Shown: positions 20,340 through 28,157 of the stretch, one piece after another
Layout: every line of letters begins with the position of its first letter
Position numbering within the stretch: position 1 is the first letter of the stretch
Assembly: GCF_017741935.1 (NCBI RefSeq)
Contig: NZ_JAGHMH010000028.1
Coordinates: 248,001 to 312,000 of the forward strand
Direction: 5' to 3'
Source of the DNA: Rhizobium sp. 16-449-1b
GTDB taxonomy: Bacteria; Pseudomonadota; Alphaproteobacteria; Rhizobiales; Rhizobiaceae
Length of the DNA stretch: 64,000 bases
Notes under the pieces: model-generated
What the model saw: only the letters and a program-made list of their open reading frames with translations
The model's database searches: none
Told to the model about the DNA's origin: nothing
Made by a program: the position numbers and the translations under genes

Positions 20340-22232
20340 ATGAACGCAACTTGGCAGATACTGCTCGGAAACCTCGCCATCACCGCGCTAGCAATATCGC
20401 TGTGGTCGCATGCCTATTATCACACGCGTGCCCTGTCCGAGCGCCGGCGCAACCAGGCGTTCGGTATCGCCATGGGTCTCGGTGCGATCTGTTCGATGAT
20501 GCTGGCGGTGCCGCTGGATCAAGGCGTTTTCGTCGATCTTCGCTACACGCTGGTGGCGGTGTCGGCTCTGTTTGGCGGGCCCTTCTCCGTGCTCTTGACG
20601 ATCGTGATCGCCTCGGTGTTTCGCCTTTCTGAGGGCGGAGCGGGCGCGATCGACGGCGTGATCAGCATATGCGTCGTGGGCACGGTCGGGCTCTGCGGTT
20701 TTCTGATCGTGAGAAGGCGCAAGGTCAGGCTGGCCGATGCGGCCGTGCTTGGTATCGCGGTATCGGCCACGCTACTCGTGGTCATGTCGGTGCTGACGTC
20801 GCAGGCCAATGCTCGGGCCGTCGAGCTCGTCGGGTTCCCGATCACTGTTCTCAATTTCCTCAGCATCATGATTGCCGCTTTCGTTCTGATCCAGTTCGAA
20901 AGAATGGCGCATGACCGCGATATCCTGTCGGCAGCGCTGACGCAGACGCCCGATTTTCATTACGTGAAGAACCGCGAAGGCAAGTTCGTCATCGTCAACA
21001 AGAACGTTGCCGAGCACCACCACTACCCGTCACCGGCGGCCATGGTCGGCGCGTCCGATTTCCAGCTCGCCACCCAGCGCCGCGCCGAAATGCTCTATGC
21101 CGAAGAGCAGGCTCTCATGGAGAGCGGGCAGTCGCAGCTCGACAAGATCGAGTATCTGAGCGAAGGCGGCCGCGATCGCTGCTATTCGACATCGAAGGTG
21201 CCGCTCCGCGACCGGACTGGCACCGTCATCGGGCTTGCGGGCGCGACGCGGGATGTGACCGAGGAACGAAAGATCGAGCAGGAGCTGCGCGAGAGCAAGG
21301 ATCTGCTTTCGCTCGCCATGGCCGGGATGTCGGATGGTTTTGCGATGTTCGATCGCACAGGCACGCTGGTTTTCAGCAACATGCAATATGCCGCGCTGTT
21401 TCCGCTGTCGGGTGAGGTCCGCGTGCCCGGAACGAATATTCGCGACATCCTCAAGAAAGTCGTGGAATCGAACGAGCGGCGTGATTTCCGCCGAGATGTG
21501 ACCGATGAATGGCTGGCGGAGGCATCCGCCGCGTTGTTCTTCGACAAGGACGAGAATATCGAGCTTTATGACGGACGCTGGCTCAGCCTGCGCACCCGAG
21601 TCGCCGATAATGGCATGGCGCTTGTCGCGGTCTCAGACGTCACGACGATGAAACAGGCCGAATTCGCGCTCAGGACTGTCGCCGAGCAGATGAAGAGCCT
21701 TGCCGAGACCGATGCGCTGACCGGGCTTCTCAACCGCCGGGCCTTCGACCATGCGATGTCGGTTGCGGTCGAGCGAAGCCGCCTTGAACGCCGGCCGATG
21801 GCGGTCCTGATGATCGACGTCGACCGCTTCAAGGCCTATAACGACACTTACGGCCATCCTGAAGGCGACGCGTGCCTGAAGGCGATAGCGGACTGCCTGC
21901 GCCACACGATGAACCGTCCCCAGGACGTGCTGGCGCGGTTCGGCGGCGAGGAATTCGTGGTTCTATTGCCCGATACCGATGAGACCAAGGCGCTGGCGTT
22001 GGCGGAGCAATTCCGCAGCACCCTGCTTGCGCGGGCGATCGCTCACACCGGCAGCGAATACGGCGTGGTGACGGCCAGCATCGGCATTTCGGCCAAGTCC
22101 AACTGGAAGCAGCAGATAAGCGCCGCCGAGCTTATTCTTGAGGCCGATCAGGGCCTTTACCAGGCCAAGCGCGACGGTCGCAATCAGGCTGTCGCCTGGA
22201 ACCCGCCAAGGACGAGCAGAGCGGCGCGATAG
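20340..22232 (+). CDS. Membrane-bound PAS-GGDEF diguanylate cyclase
   Basis: The predicted protein has 630 residues. Residues 1-190 hold about six hydrophobic segments resembling the 5TM-LYT-type sensor module. Two PAS-like domains follow: about 195-315, ending in a PAC-like GATRDVTEERK, and about 325-440. A GGDEF domain occupies about 455-620. The active site FGGEEF is intact at 534-539, and an RxxD inhibitory site (RPQD, 526-529) lies five residues before it, so a catalytically active, product-inhibited cyclase is expected. It would convert two GTP to cyclic di-GMP at the inner membrane in response to an unknown ligand. No EAL domain is attached. It follows the giant adhesin gene by 158 bp on the same strand, and c-di-GMP commonly controls adhesin and polysaccharide output, but that link is inference. 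No strong Shine-Dalgarno site precedes the ATG, so the start is moderately certain. Confidence 0.93.
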   Translation: MNATWQILLGNLAITALAISLWSHAYYHTRALSERRRNQAFGIAMGLGAICSMMLAVPLDQGVFVDLRYTLVAVSALFGGPFSVLLTIVIASVFRLSEGGAGAIDGVISICVVGTVGLCGFLIVRRRKVRLADAAVLGIAVSATLLVVMSVLTSQANARAVELVGFPITVLNFLSIMIAAFVLIQFERMAHDRDILSAALTQTPDFHYVKNREGKFVIVNKNVAEHHHYPSPAAMVGASDFQLATQRRAEMLYAEEQALMESGQSQLDKIEYLSEGGRDRCYSTSKVPLRDRTGTVIGLAGATRDVTEERKIEQELRESKDLLSLAMAGMSDGFAMFDRTGTLVFSNMQYAALFPLSGEVRVPGTNIRDILKKVVESNERRDFRRDVTDEWLAEASAALFFDKDENIELYDGRWLSLRTRVADNGMALVAVSDVTTMKQAEFALRTVAEQMKSLAETDALTGLLNRRAFDHAMSVAVERSRLERRPMAVLMIDVDRFKAYNDTYGHPEGDACLKAIADCLRHTMNRPQDVLARFGGEEFVVLLPDTDETKALALAEQFRSTLLARAIAHTGSEYGVVTASIGISAKSNWKQQISAAELILEADQGLYQAKRDGRNQAVAWNPPRTSRAAR

Positions 22233-22291
22233 CTATTGCGGCCGCCTCGCCGGCCTCCACTGCACACGTTTTCAGCCATTCCGCAAAGAAA

Positions 22292-22319
22292 AAGGCCGGG
22301 GCGAAACCGCACCGACCTT
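22292..22319 (-). terminator. Probable intrinsic terminator, minus strand
   Basis: Read on the minus strand, AAGGTCGG and CCGGCCTT pair (one G-T pair) around a short inner GCG/CGC stem, and the hairpin is followed by TTTCTTT. It lies about 140 bp beyond the stop of the small minus-strand gene that ends at 22462. Confidence 0.5.
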
Positions 22320-22461
22320 CCTCGACCCGTCTCGACAACGACTGCCAGTACCTCCGTGGTCAGCCGTCAGAGACGAATTATGTAAGTTGAGTGTAACGCA
22401 ACTTCTGGGAAGTTCAAGCGCCATTTATGGGTTCGTTTTGCGCGAAGACTACCTATTTCGG

Positions 22462-22701
22462 TCAGCCTGAAACGATTGCGGAAAGGCGATCGAGATCGAC
22501 AAGCTTGACTTCGAGCGGGACGGGATCGGTCTGGGCGGCGCGAAACCATTCGGCTGCCTCGCGCACCCGATCGCCGTGCGGCTGGGGATAGGAGCCAAGC
22601 CGTATGACCCACTCCCTAACCGTTTCACGCTCCATGCGGCCTGCCAGATAGCGTGCGTGAACGGTCTTTGCGGAGGCGACGAGATCGGAAACGCTGTTCA
22701 A
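22462..22701 (-). CDS. Small hypothetical protein (79 aa), TTG start
   Basis: I do not recognise a family. The frame starts at a TTG codon, supported by a GAGGA ribosome-binding site about eight bases upstream. The product is charged and predicted helical, with the strings YLAGRMERETVREWV and REAAEWFRAA. No signal peptide, membrane segment or metal-binding cluster is visible. It is transcribed in the same direction as the next upstream genes (22754-23441) with a gap of 52 bp, so it may be the last gene of that small unit. The minus-strand hairpin at 22292-22319 could end the transcript. It is a plausible real gene because of the spaced ribosome-binding site and good codon use, but its function is unknown. 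Confidence 0.55.
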   Translation of the reverse strand: MNSVSDLVASAKTVHARYLAGRMERETVREWVIRLGSYPQPHGDRVREAAEWFRAAQTDPVPLEVKLVDLDRLSAIVSG

Positions 22702-22753
22702 GAATTGTCCTCAAATTGATGGTTAAGTTCGATGAGGCCAGATGGCATCGAGC

Positions 22754-23101
22754 TCAGACCTCTTCCTTCTTCTTGACCTTCACCTTCGGCTCCACCGGCG
22801 CATCCGGCGTGGGTGCGAGCAGTTTGCGCAGCGATGAGATCTTGTCCTTGACCAGCGGGCGGAAGCGCGTGGCGCGAAACGGCATGTCGGCGGCTCCGTA
22901 GCCCTCCGGGCCGTCATCGTTGCCGCGATGCAACTCTTCCAGCTTCACGCCGAAGAAGGTGCCGTCGATATAGTGCGTGTATTCGCCGACCCAGCGCAGC
23001 GTGTAGATCTCGCCTTTGCGGATACCCTGGTCGATGCTGACATGCTTGAACGTGTCATCAATGCACACGACCTTCTGGCCGACATGAAAGTCGTAGCTCA
23101 T
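22754..23101 (-). CDS. Hypothetical protein (115 aa) with SH3-like N-terminus and lysine-rich tail
   Basis: The chosen ATG (product begins MSYDFHVGQK) is preceded by GAGG at a suitable distance; an alternative start 30 bases upstream would add ten residues and lacks such a site. Residues 5-50 read like a small beta-barrel (VGQKVVCIDD, KGEIYTLRWVGEY). A conserved-looking FRPLVKDKISSLRKLL segment follows, and the tail is Pro/Lys/Glu-rich (VKVKKKEEV). Proteins of this style occur widely as uncharacterised short ORFs in rhizobial genomes, often near phage-like genes; I cannot assign a function. The gene begins 16 bp after the stop of a helix-turn-helix gene on the same strand, which suggests co-transcription. 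Confidence 0.7.
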   Translation of the reverse strand: MSYDFHVGQKVVCIDDTFKHVSIDQGIRKGEIYTLRWVGEYTHYIDGTFFGVKLEELHRGNDDGPEGYGAADMPFRATRFRPLVKDKISSLRKLLAPTPDAPVEPKVKVKKKEEV

Positions 23102-23117
23102 TTCACCAACCTCAACT

Positions 23118-23441
23118 TCACCCGCCGGCACCGGGAGGTGCGTCGTTCTTCATGAATTCCGGATATTGAACAACTTCCGTCTCGACGGTGTCGAACGACT
23201 TGCCCGCCGATTGCGCCAGCCGCACGCCCGGCCCGCCTGATATCAATTCTCCGTCCGATTCGAAGATGATGCCTGAGGCTTCGAGCGCCTGCCTGACGGC
23301 GAGACGCGTGCTGTCAGCGCTTTCGGCCCCGCGCTCGATATGGTCGAGATCCGCTACGGAGATGCCGGCGGCGTCGGCCAATTCGGCTTGCTGGAGGCCG
23401 AGCATCGCGCGGGCGCCACGTATCTGTGCTGACGTTATCAT
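23118..23441 (-). CDS. Small XRE-family helix-turn-helix regulator
   Basis: The product has 107 residues from the ATG at 23441. Residues 1-60 form a Cro/CI-type helix-turn-helix: ITSAQIRGARAMLG, then QQAELADAAGIS as the first helices and turn, and a recognition region with DLDHIERG. The C-terminal half carries ALEASGIIFESDGELISG..GVRL, typical of short alphaproteobacterial XRE regulators in which a beta-strand extension follows the HTH. An upstream in-frame ATG would add 12 residues, but they are charged and unlike the family start. The AT-rich sequence just upstream (TTTTATATAACC) may be the promoter. Its target is unknown; the adjacent 115-residue gene is the obvious candidate partner. It lies tail-to-tail in series with the Gfo/Idh/MocA gene, which ends 23491 on the same strand. 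Confidence 0.8.
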   Translation of the reverse strand: MITSAQIRGARAMLGLQQAELADAAGISVADLDHIERGAESADSTRLAVRQALEASGIIFESDGELISGGPGVRLAQSAGKSFDTVETEVVQYPEFMKNDAPPGAGG

Positions 23442-23490
23442 GATGATTTTATATAACCGGATCGATCTCTTTCTCAAGCCGGCCCACCGC

Positions 23491-24477
23491 TTAGGCCTGG
23501 CAGCATCGCTCCCACTCCGTCAATAGCTGCATGATCTCGATCGAATCGGAAAGGCGCGGCGAGGGGCGCGGCGCCTGCTTCAGCCCCTTCCGCAGGCAGT
23601 CTTCCACGAGGCGAACCTGATGGCCGAAGGCATCGTGGTCCGACGGAACGACGATGCGTTCCGTGGGCTGGCCGTATTCCTCGATCTCCAGCAGATTATC
23701 GCCGGCAAAAGGCAGCCACGGATTGGTGAGGAAGCGGACGGAAGCGCGGTCGCCGCGCACGGTGAAGTCGAACGACATGCCGTAGCTGTCGGTCGATTGC
23801 AGCGTCGCCAAAACGCCCGAGCCGAAGCGGGCGGCCAGCGCGGCGTCACAAATGTTGCCGTCGTGGTTCGACCGGTTGCCATGTCCCGAGATCACGCGAT
23901 CCGCGAAGGCGTCGGCGCCGAAGGCCGTCTGGATGACGTAGTGCATCAGCGAGGCCGGATAGCAGCCGAGATTATAGAGCGTTCCGCCGCCCGCGGGATT
24001 GACGACCCGCCAGATATCCGCGGCATAGGCGCCCGAGATCGAGCGTATGGTGCCGAGACGGCCGGACCGGATGATGTTGCCGAGCTCGGCGATGACGGGA
24101 TGGCTGAGATACATCAGCCCTTCGAGGAAGAAGATGTCGGCCTGCTCGACAGCGGCGGCAAGCGCATGCGCTTCTTCCATCGTGGTGGTCAGCGATTTTT
24201 CCGACAGCACCGGCTTGCCGCGCGCCGCCGCCTTGATGACCGCGTCGTGATGCACATTGTTGGGCAGTCCAACGTAGATGACGTCGATATCGGGATCGTC
24301 GACGATCGCATCGATGCTCGAATGCCTGACGGAGATGCCGTAGCGGTCGGCAAAGGCTTCGAGGCGCTCGGGATCGCGGCCGAAGACCGCGCCGATCACC
24401 GATCTGTCGCTGCCGTTGATGGCCTCGGCCACCGTGTTCGAGATGAAACTTGTTCCGAGAATTCCCCAGCGCAGCAT
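23491..24477 (-). CDS. Gfo/Idh/MocA-family NAD(P)-dependent oxidoreductase
   Basis: The predicted protein has 328 residues, the usual length for the family. The N-terminal Rossmann fold starts at residue 3 (RWGILGTSFIS, a G.LG.S variant of the dinucleotide loop). The family's catalytic-lysine strand is present as PVLSEKSL, with Ser instead of the common Pro after EK. The C-terminal alpha/beta domain includes GGGTLYNLGCYPASL, the conserved G..D/N.G.H-like active-site segment with Cys-Tyr in place of His, so the substrate may differ from classical inositol or glucose-fructose enzymes. The ATG has an AAAGG site nine bases upstream. No sugar transporter lies beside it, and it seems to be an orphan sugar or cyclitol dehydrogenase. 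Substrate cannot be told from sequence. Confidence 0.9.
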   Translation of the reverse strand: MLRWGILGTSFISNTVAEAINGSDRSVIGAVFGRDPERLEAFADRYGISVRHSSIDAIVDDPDIDVIYVGLPNNVHHDAVIKAAARGKPVLSEKSLTTTMEEAHALAAAVEQADIFFLEGLMYLSHPVIAELGNIIRSGRLGTIRSISGAYAADIWRVVNPAGGGTLYNLGCYPASLMHYVIQTAFGADAFADRVISGHGNRSNHDGNICDAALAARFGSGVLATLQSTDSYGMSFDFTVRGDRASVRFLTNPWLPFAGDNLLEIEEYGQPTERIVVPSDHDAFGHQVRLVEDCLRKGLKQAPRPSPRLSDSIEIMQLLTEWERCCQA

Positions 24478-24660
24478 GCCGTATCGCCTTTCGCAAGCGT
24501 TTCCACGTGACAGCTGGTTCTATAGCTGGATCGGTCAATCAGTACAGGGGCTTCGTGCTCCGACGGCCATATCGAGAGCTCCGCGCCAAGCGCATGGCGC
24601 ATGGCTGCCTTGCGCAAACTTGCCTACCGTTTAGGCGCGGGGGTGTGTATATACATATCC

Positions 24661-24819
24661 ATCGAAGCGATGCATCCTCCTCCCGCAGAGCTTCGACTTT
24701 GCAAGTGCCTCACTCCTCCTCCCAGAGGGACTTGCGCGAACAGTAGCACTCCTCCTCCCAGCTGCTGTTCATTTGTTTTAAAAAGCCTGTCGCACCTCCT
24801 CCCGCGACAGGCTTTTTTA
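24661..24819 (+). ncRNA. Four-hairpin small RNA with CCUCCUCCC loops (cuckoo / alpha-r14-like)
   Basis: Four consecutive stem-loops each expose the same nine bases, CCTCCTCCC, in the loop. Loop positions are 24676-24684, 24715-24723, 24751-24759 and 24795-24803. The stems are TCGAAGC/GCTTCGA (24662-24696), GCAAGT/ACTTGC (24701-24735), GAACAGTAGC/GCTGCTGTTC (24738-24770) and GCCTGTCGC/GCGACAGGC (24785-24812), the last followed by six T. Alphaproteobacterial RNAs with repeated anti-Shine-Dalgarno loops are known (cuckoo RNAs, the Sinorhizobium alpha-r14/NfeR1 family and Rhodobacter CcsR), and they base-pair with ribosome-binding sites. The stems differ in sequence while the loops are identical, as expected for that class. 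The 5' end, and whether this is one transcript or several processed pieces, cannot be read here. Confidence 0.85.
24785..24818 (+). terminator. Intrinsic terminator of the small RNA
   Basis: A nine-base-pair GC-rich stem (GCCTGTCGC with GCGACAGGC), extended by A-T pairs, is followed by TTTTTT. The loop itself carries the last CCTCCTCCC copy. Confidence 0.92.
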
Positions 24820-24844
24820 TTTTCTGCTCTATCCCAAGACCATC

Positions 24845-25870
24845 TCAGGACACCGACACAGGCTTCGAGCGCAAGCGGCTCGCCGTCGCCGGGTCCGCAC
24901 GCCGGCAAAGCTGCGGCGGCAGGCCTTTCATGATGAGTTCGGCATCGGCGACGGCCATCGTGCCGAGTTCGTAGAAGGCATCGCGCGTGCCGCCGGTGCG
25001 GTGCGCCGAGAGCAGCAGACCCGGCAAACCGCGCACGGGGTCGTCGGCGGCCACGGGCTCTTCCGGAAAGACATCGGTCGCGGCGATAATGTGGCCGGAT
25101 TTCACCGCCTCCAACATCGCGGTAAAATCGACTACTGCTGCGCGGCTCATCAGCAGAAAGGCGGCGCCGGGCTTCATCAGCTGAAACTCGCGACGACCGA
25201 TAAACCCCTCGTTCTCGCTGGTCACGCTGGCGAAGACGAAAACCACCTGGCTCTCGCTCAGCGTCTCGTCCAAGCCCGATGGCACGCAATCCAGTCGCTC
25301 GATGATCTCTCTGGGCAGCCATGGGTCGAACACGCGCACCATGTTCTTGAACGGGCGGATCAGATCTCGCAACTGCCTGCCGAGATCGCCGAAGCCGATG
25401 ATCCCGACCGGCGCGCCCGCGAAGCGGAAGACGCCGTCGTTACTGGCCAGCCCATATTCTTCGGTTCCCGCCCGGAATTCACGGTCGGCCCGGGTGATGC
25501 CGCGGGCAAGATCGAGCGCCATGCCGAGTGCCGCTTCAGCCACGGGCGATGCGAAGGCTGATGCCGGGGTGATCACCCAGATGCCGCGTTCCACACAGGC
25601 CTGGTAGTCGATATTCGGCATGAAATTGGATTCGACGTTGATGATCGCCTTCAGTCTCGGCGCCCGGTCCAGTCGCTCGCGCGGCATGTCGGTCTGCCCG
25701 AAGATCAGCACCGTCTCGGGAAGCAATGCGTCGACCTGCTCAGCCGGCATCTGCCGATCTTCGGAAATCACCAGCTCGCCGAGATTTTCCAGCCGGCGGC
25801 GAATATCCGGCTTCATGATCAGATCGAGCGTTCGTGGCAAAGGGTCAACCAGAACAATATTGCGGCTCAT
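24845..25870 (-). CDS. D-2-hydroxyacid dehydrogenase (NAD-dependent)
   Basis: The protein has 341 residues from the ATG at 25870, which is preceded by a very strong GGAGGAGG site; a longer reading with an upstream ATG would overlap that site and is rejected. The NAD-binding loop is GIIGFGDLGRQL in the middle of the chain. The three catalytic residues of the family are present in order: Arg in LMSRAAVVD, Glu in DVFPEEPVA and His in LSAHRTGGT. The reaction would be reversible oxidation of a D-2-hydroxyacid (for example phosphoglycerate, glyoxylate/hydroxypyruvate or an aromatic hydroxyacid) in the cytoplasm. The neighbours (M24 peptidase upstream on the same strand, 167 bp away with a terminator between) do not define the substrate. 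Its ribosome-binding site is complementary to the loops of the adjacent small RNA. Confidence 0.92.
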   Translation of the reverse strand: MSRNIVLVDPLPRTLDLIMKPDIRRRLENLGELVISEDRQMPAEQVDALLPETVLIFGQTDMPRERLDRAPRLKAIINVESNFMPNIDYQACVERGIWVITPASAFASPVAEAALGMALDLARGITRADREFRAGTEEYGLASNDGVFRFAGAPVGIIGFGDLGRQLRDLIRPFKNMVRVFDPWLPREIIERLDCVPSGLDETLSESQVVFVFASVTSENEGFIGRREFQLMKPGAAFLLMSRAAVVDFTAMLEAVKSGHIIAATDVFPEEPVAADDPVRGLPGLLLSAHRTGGTRDAFYELGTMAVADAELIMKGLPPQLCRRADPATASRLRSKPVSVS

Positions 25871-25956
25871 CACGTCCTCCTCCATTCCCTGAGAGCAAGA
25901 CTTATCAGCAAATGCCGCTTCGAACAGGGGGTGCCGGCCGGTCATAGTAAAACGAA

Positions 25957-25986
25957 GAGAGGCCGCTGCGCGGGCAGCGGCCTCTC
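25957..25986 (-). terminator. Intrinsic terminator after the M24 peptidase gene
   Basis: A 13-bp perfect stem (GAGAGGCCGCTGC with GCAGCGGCCTCTC, four-base loop) lies about 50 bp beyond the peptidase stop codon. On the minus strand it is followed by TTCGTTTT. Confidence 0.75.
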
Positions 25987-26037
25987 ATTTCCATTTCGGT
26001 TAATGCCCGACGGCTCAGTCAGACGGTGTCGTGCAAG

Positions 26038-27180
26038 TCACGCAAACGGTTCTGTCGGGCTCTTGCCCGGCTGCGTGAACCATGCCGCGCCGGTCTCGGT
26101 CATGTGGATATGATCTTCGAGGCGGATCCCATAATTGCCGGGGAAAACGATCATCGGTTCGTTCGAGAAGCACATGCCTGGCTCAAGCGCCGTCTGGTTA
26201 CCCCGCACGATATAGGGCTCCTCGTGGATATCCAGGCCGAGACCGTGGCCGGCCCTGTGCGGCAGGCCGGGCAGCGCGTAATCAGGCCCAAGCCCATGGC
26301 GAACCATGACCGCGCGGGCCGCGTCATCCAGGCTGGAGCAGGCGGCGCCGAGCTTGGCGGCGTCAAAAACGGCCTGCTGTGCCTCGCGCTCGATCGCCCA
26401 GGCGCGGGCAAAATCCGCATCCGGCTCGTCCAGAACATAGGTGCGCGTCAGATCGGAATGATAGCCGTCGATACGGCATCCGGTATCGACCAGAATGACA
26501 TCGCCGGCCGCGTAGGTCTGCTCGCCGTCAGCGCCATGCGGCAGCGAGGTCGCTTCGCCGAAGGAGACGATGCAGAAGCTCGATCCGCCCGCAGCACCAA
26601 GCGTGCGGTGCTGTTCGTCGATATAGCGCACGACATCCGAAGCCAGGACGCCGGGCTTGATAAAGGCGTGTGCGCGGCGGTGAACTTCCAGCGTCAGGTT
26701 CATCGCGTATTGGATGATGCCGATTTCAGCCGCCGACTTGCGAAGGCGGATATCGCGGATCAGCCGCGCGCTATCGACAAGGCGCTCCGCGCCGAGTGCT
26801 TTGGCTAGCGCGTGATAGACGAACAGCGGCAGGGCGTCGTCGAGCGCAACGCGGGCCTTCGCCGTGAGCAGGCCGGCCACGGTCTCGGCACTGTTTTCGT
26901 CTTCCTCCCAGGTCACGATCGCGCCGTCGAGTTTCGGCAAGCTGTCCACGCGGCTGCGCTCGAAGCCAGGCACGATGTAGAAGAGGTCCGCCTGAGTGAT
27001 CAGCGCGCCGACCAGCCGCTCGCTCTGGTGCCAGACAAGGCCGGTGAAATAGCGCAGGCTCTCCGTCGAGCCGAGGAGCACGGCGTCCACGCCGGCGGCA
27101 CCCATGCGGCTGCGCAGCGTCGAAAGCCGCTCGCGGCGTTCGGTTTCGGAAATGGGGGAGGGACGGGGTGTGGCCGACAT
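26038..27180 (-). CDS. M24-family metallopeptidase (Xaa-Pro dipeptidase / aminopeptidase P-like)
   Basis: The protein has 380 residues from the ATG at 27180 (site AGAGGAA upstream). The N-terminal creatinase-like domain spans about 1-150 (LLGSTESLRYFTGLVWH), and the C-terminal pita-bread domain spans about 155-380. All five metal-ligand segments of the family can be seen: Asp in LVDTGCRIDGYHSD (two Asp eleven residues apart), His in GHGLGLDIHEEP, Glu in FSNEPMIVFPG and Glu in RLEDHIH. A dimetal site is therefore expected, cleaving dipeptides with proline in second position or a related amide such as those opened by ectoine hydrolases. Ectoine-catabolism partners (EutE or an ectoine regulator) are absent beside it, so Xaa-Pro hydrolysis is the safer call. 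No signal peptide is present. Confidence 0.9.
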   Translation of the reverse strand: MSATPRPSPISETERRERLSTLRSRMGAAGVDAVLLGSTESLRYFTGLVWHQSERLVGALITQADLFYIVPGFERSRVDSLPKLDGAIVTWEEDENSAETVAGLLTAKARVALDDALPLFVYHALAKALGAERLVDSARLIRDIRLRKSAAEIGIIQYAMNLTLEVHRRAHAFIKPGVLASDVVRYIDEQHRTLGAAGGSSFCIVSFGEATSLPHGADGEQTYAAGDVILVDTGCRIDGYHSDLTRTYVLDEPDADFARAWAIEREAQQAVFDAAKLGAACSSLDDAARAVMVRHGLGPDYALPGLPHRAGHGLGLDIHEEPYIVRGNQTALEPGMCFSNEPMIVFPGNYGIRLEDHIHMTETGAAWFTQPGKSPTEPFA

Positions 27181-27322
27181 GGCTATTCCTCTTGATATCG
27201 ATCCGCTGGTTTGCCGGCGCACGCGCGCCGTCGTGTCAGCAATCAAGTTGCGGCTTGATCGCGCGCAGCTAGTCCTGCTCCGGCCGTCAAGTCAACCGGA
27301 AGCGGGCTGTCGATGTCAGTTG

Positions 27323-27994
27323 TTAGGGTTGGCGTGTTGCCAGAAGCTCGACCTTGCGCACGAGGTCGGCGACCGAGCGAACCTCCATCTTGCGCATGAC
27401 GTTGCCGCGATGAAGCTTGACGGTGATCTCGCTGATCCCGAGATCATAAGCGATCTGCTTGTTCATCAGCCCTTTGCTGACAGCCATCATCACCTCGCGC
27501 TCGCGTGGCGTCAGCGTCTCGGCCAAGGTGACGACGGCATCGCCCTCGGCATTGTCGCGGCGTTGCACCGCGTCGCGCTCGATCGCGGTGGAGACGGCAT
27601 CGAGCAGGTCCTGGTCGCGAAACGGCTTGACCAGAAAATCCACCGCGCCGGCCTTCATCGCCCGCACGCTCATCGGAATATCGCCGAAACCGCTCATGAA
27701 GACGATCGGCAGCTTGCTTCCCATGCGCTCCAGCTGCCCCTGGAAATCGAGGCCGCTCAGCCCCGGAAGACGAACGTCGAGCAGGATGCACCCCGGCCGC
27801 TTCAGGTCGGCGCCGGCAAGAAGCGCTGCGGGACTGTCGAAAGCAGACACATCGATCCGGACCGATTGAAAGAGATCGACAAGTGCCTCGCGCACGGAAA
27901 TGTCGTCATCGACGATCAGCACCATGGGGGATGCCGGCTGCACCACGGTCGCTCGTCGCGTGTCACTCAAGGTATGTCTCCAGAGCTGGGTCAT
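27323..27994 (-). CDS. FixJ-like response regulator (receiver plus LuxR HTH)
   Basis: The protein has 223 residues. The receiver domain covers about 24-140: acidic pocket DDD at 29-31, phospho-acceptor Asp73 in ILLDVRLPG and the conserved Lys in FLVKPF. A LuxR/GerE helix-turn-helix follows (about 155-220: LTPREREVMMAVSKGLMNKQIAYDLGISEITVKLH). This is the architecture of FixJ, NodW and TodT regulators. The start is set by GGGAGG nine bases before the ATG. The first 23 residues precede the receiver and are an unusual extension. No sensor kinase lies next to it, so the partner is encoded elsewhere. It sits upstream of the M24 peptidase gene on the same strand with a 142-bp gap, so it may or may not control that gene. 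Confidence 0.93.
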   Translation of the reverse strand: MTQLWRHTLSDTRRATVVQPASPMVLIVDDDISVREALVDLFQSVRIDVSAFDSPAALLAGADLKRPGCILLDVRLPGLSGLDFQGQLERMGSKLPIVFMSGFGDIPMSVRAMKAGAVDFLVKPFRDQDLLDAVSTAIERDAVQRRDNAEGDAVVTLAETLTPREREVMMAVSKGLMNKQIAYDLGISEITVKLHRGNVMRKMEVRSVADLVRKVELLATRQP

Positions 27995-28157
27995 TTCGCG
28001 GAGCCTCCCTCATCCTGTCGCTTAGAATGCGGGCGTGCTCGTCCCTGCACGTTGTGCCCGCATCTTTGCAGCGAAGCAACCATAGCCAGACATGGAGATC
28101 GGCCACACTATACTTAGGTTTGGGGTCTCGGCGCCGTGGCTGTGGATTGGCGCGCCC

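Noticed and set aside
22384..22404. AAGTTG/CAACTT inverted repeat as an operator
   Set aside because: The arms are only six bases with a nine-base spacer, and no promoter or gene start is nearby.
24676..24803. Four short identical repeats suggesting a tiny CRISPR array
   Set aside because: The repeated nine bases lie in loops of unrelated stems, spacing varies (39, 36 and 44 bp), and a terminator ends the array; no cas genes are present.
24845..25945. Longer start for the D-2-hydroxyacid dehydrogenase at 25945
   Set aside because: The extra residues do not match the family, and the strong GGAGGAGG site points to the ATG at 25870.
26038..27180. Ectoine hydrolase (EutD/DoeA) reading of the M24 protein
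   Set aside because: The family fits, but none of the other ectoine-use genes or regulators is adjacent, so the general Xaa-Pro peptidase call is safer.
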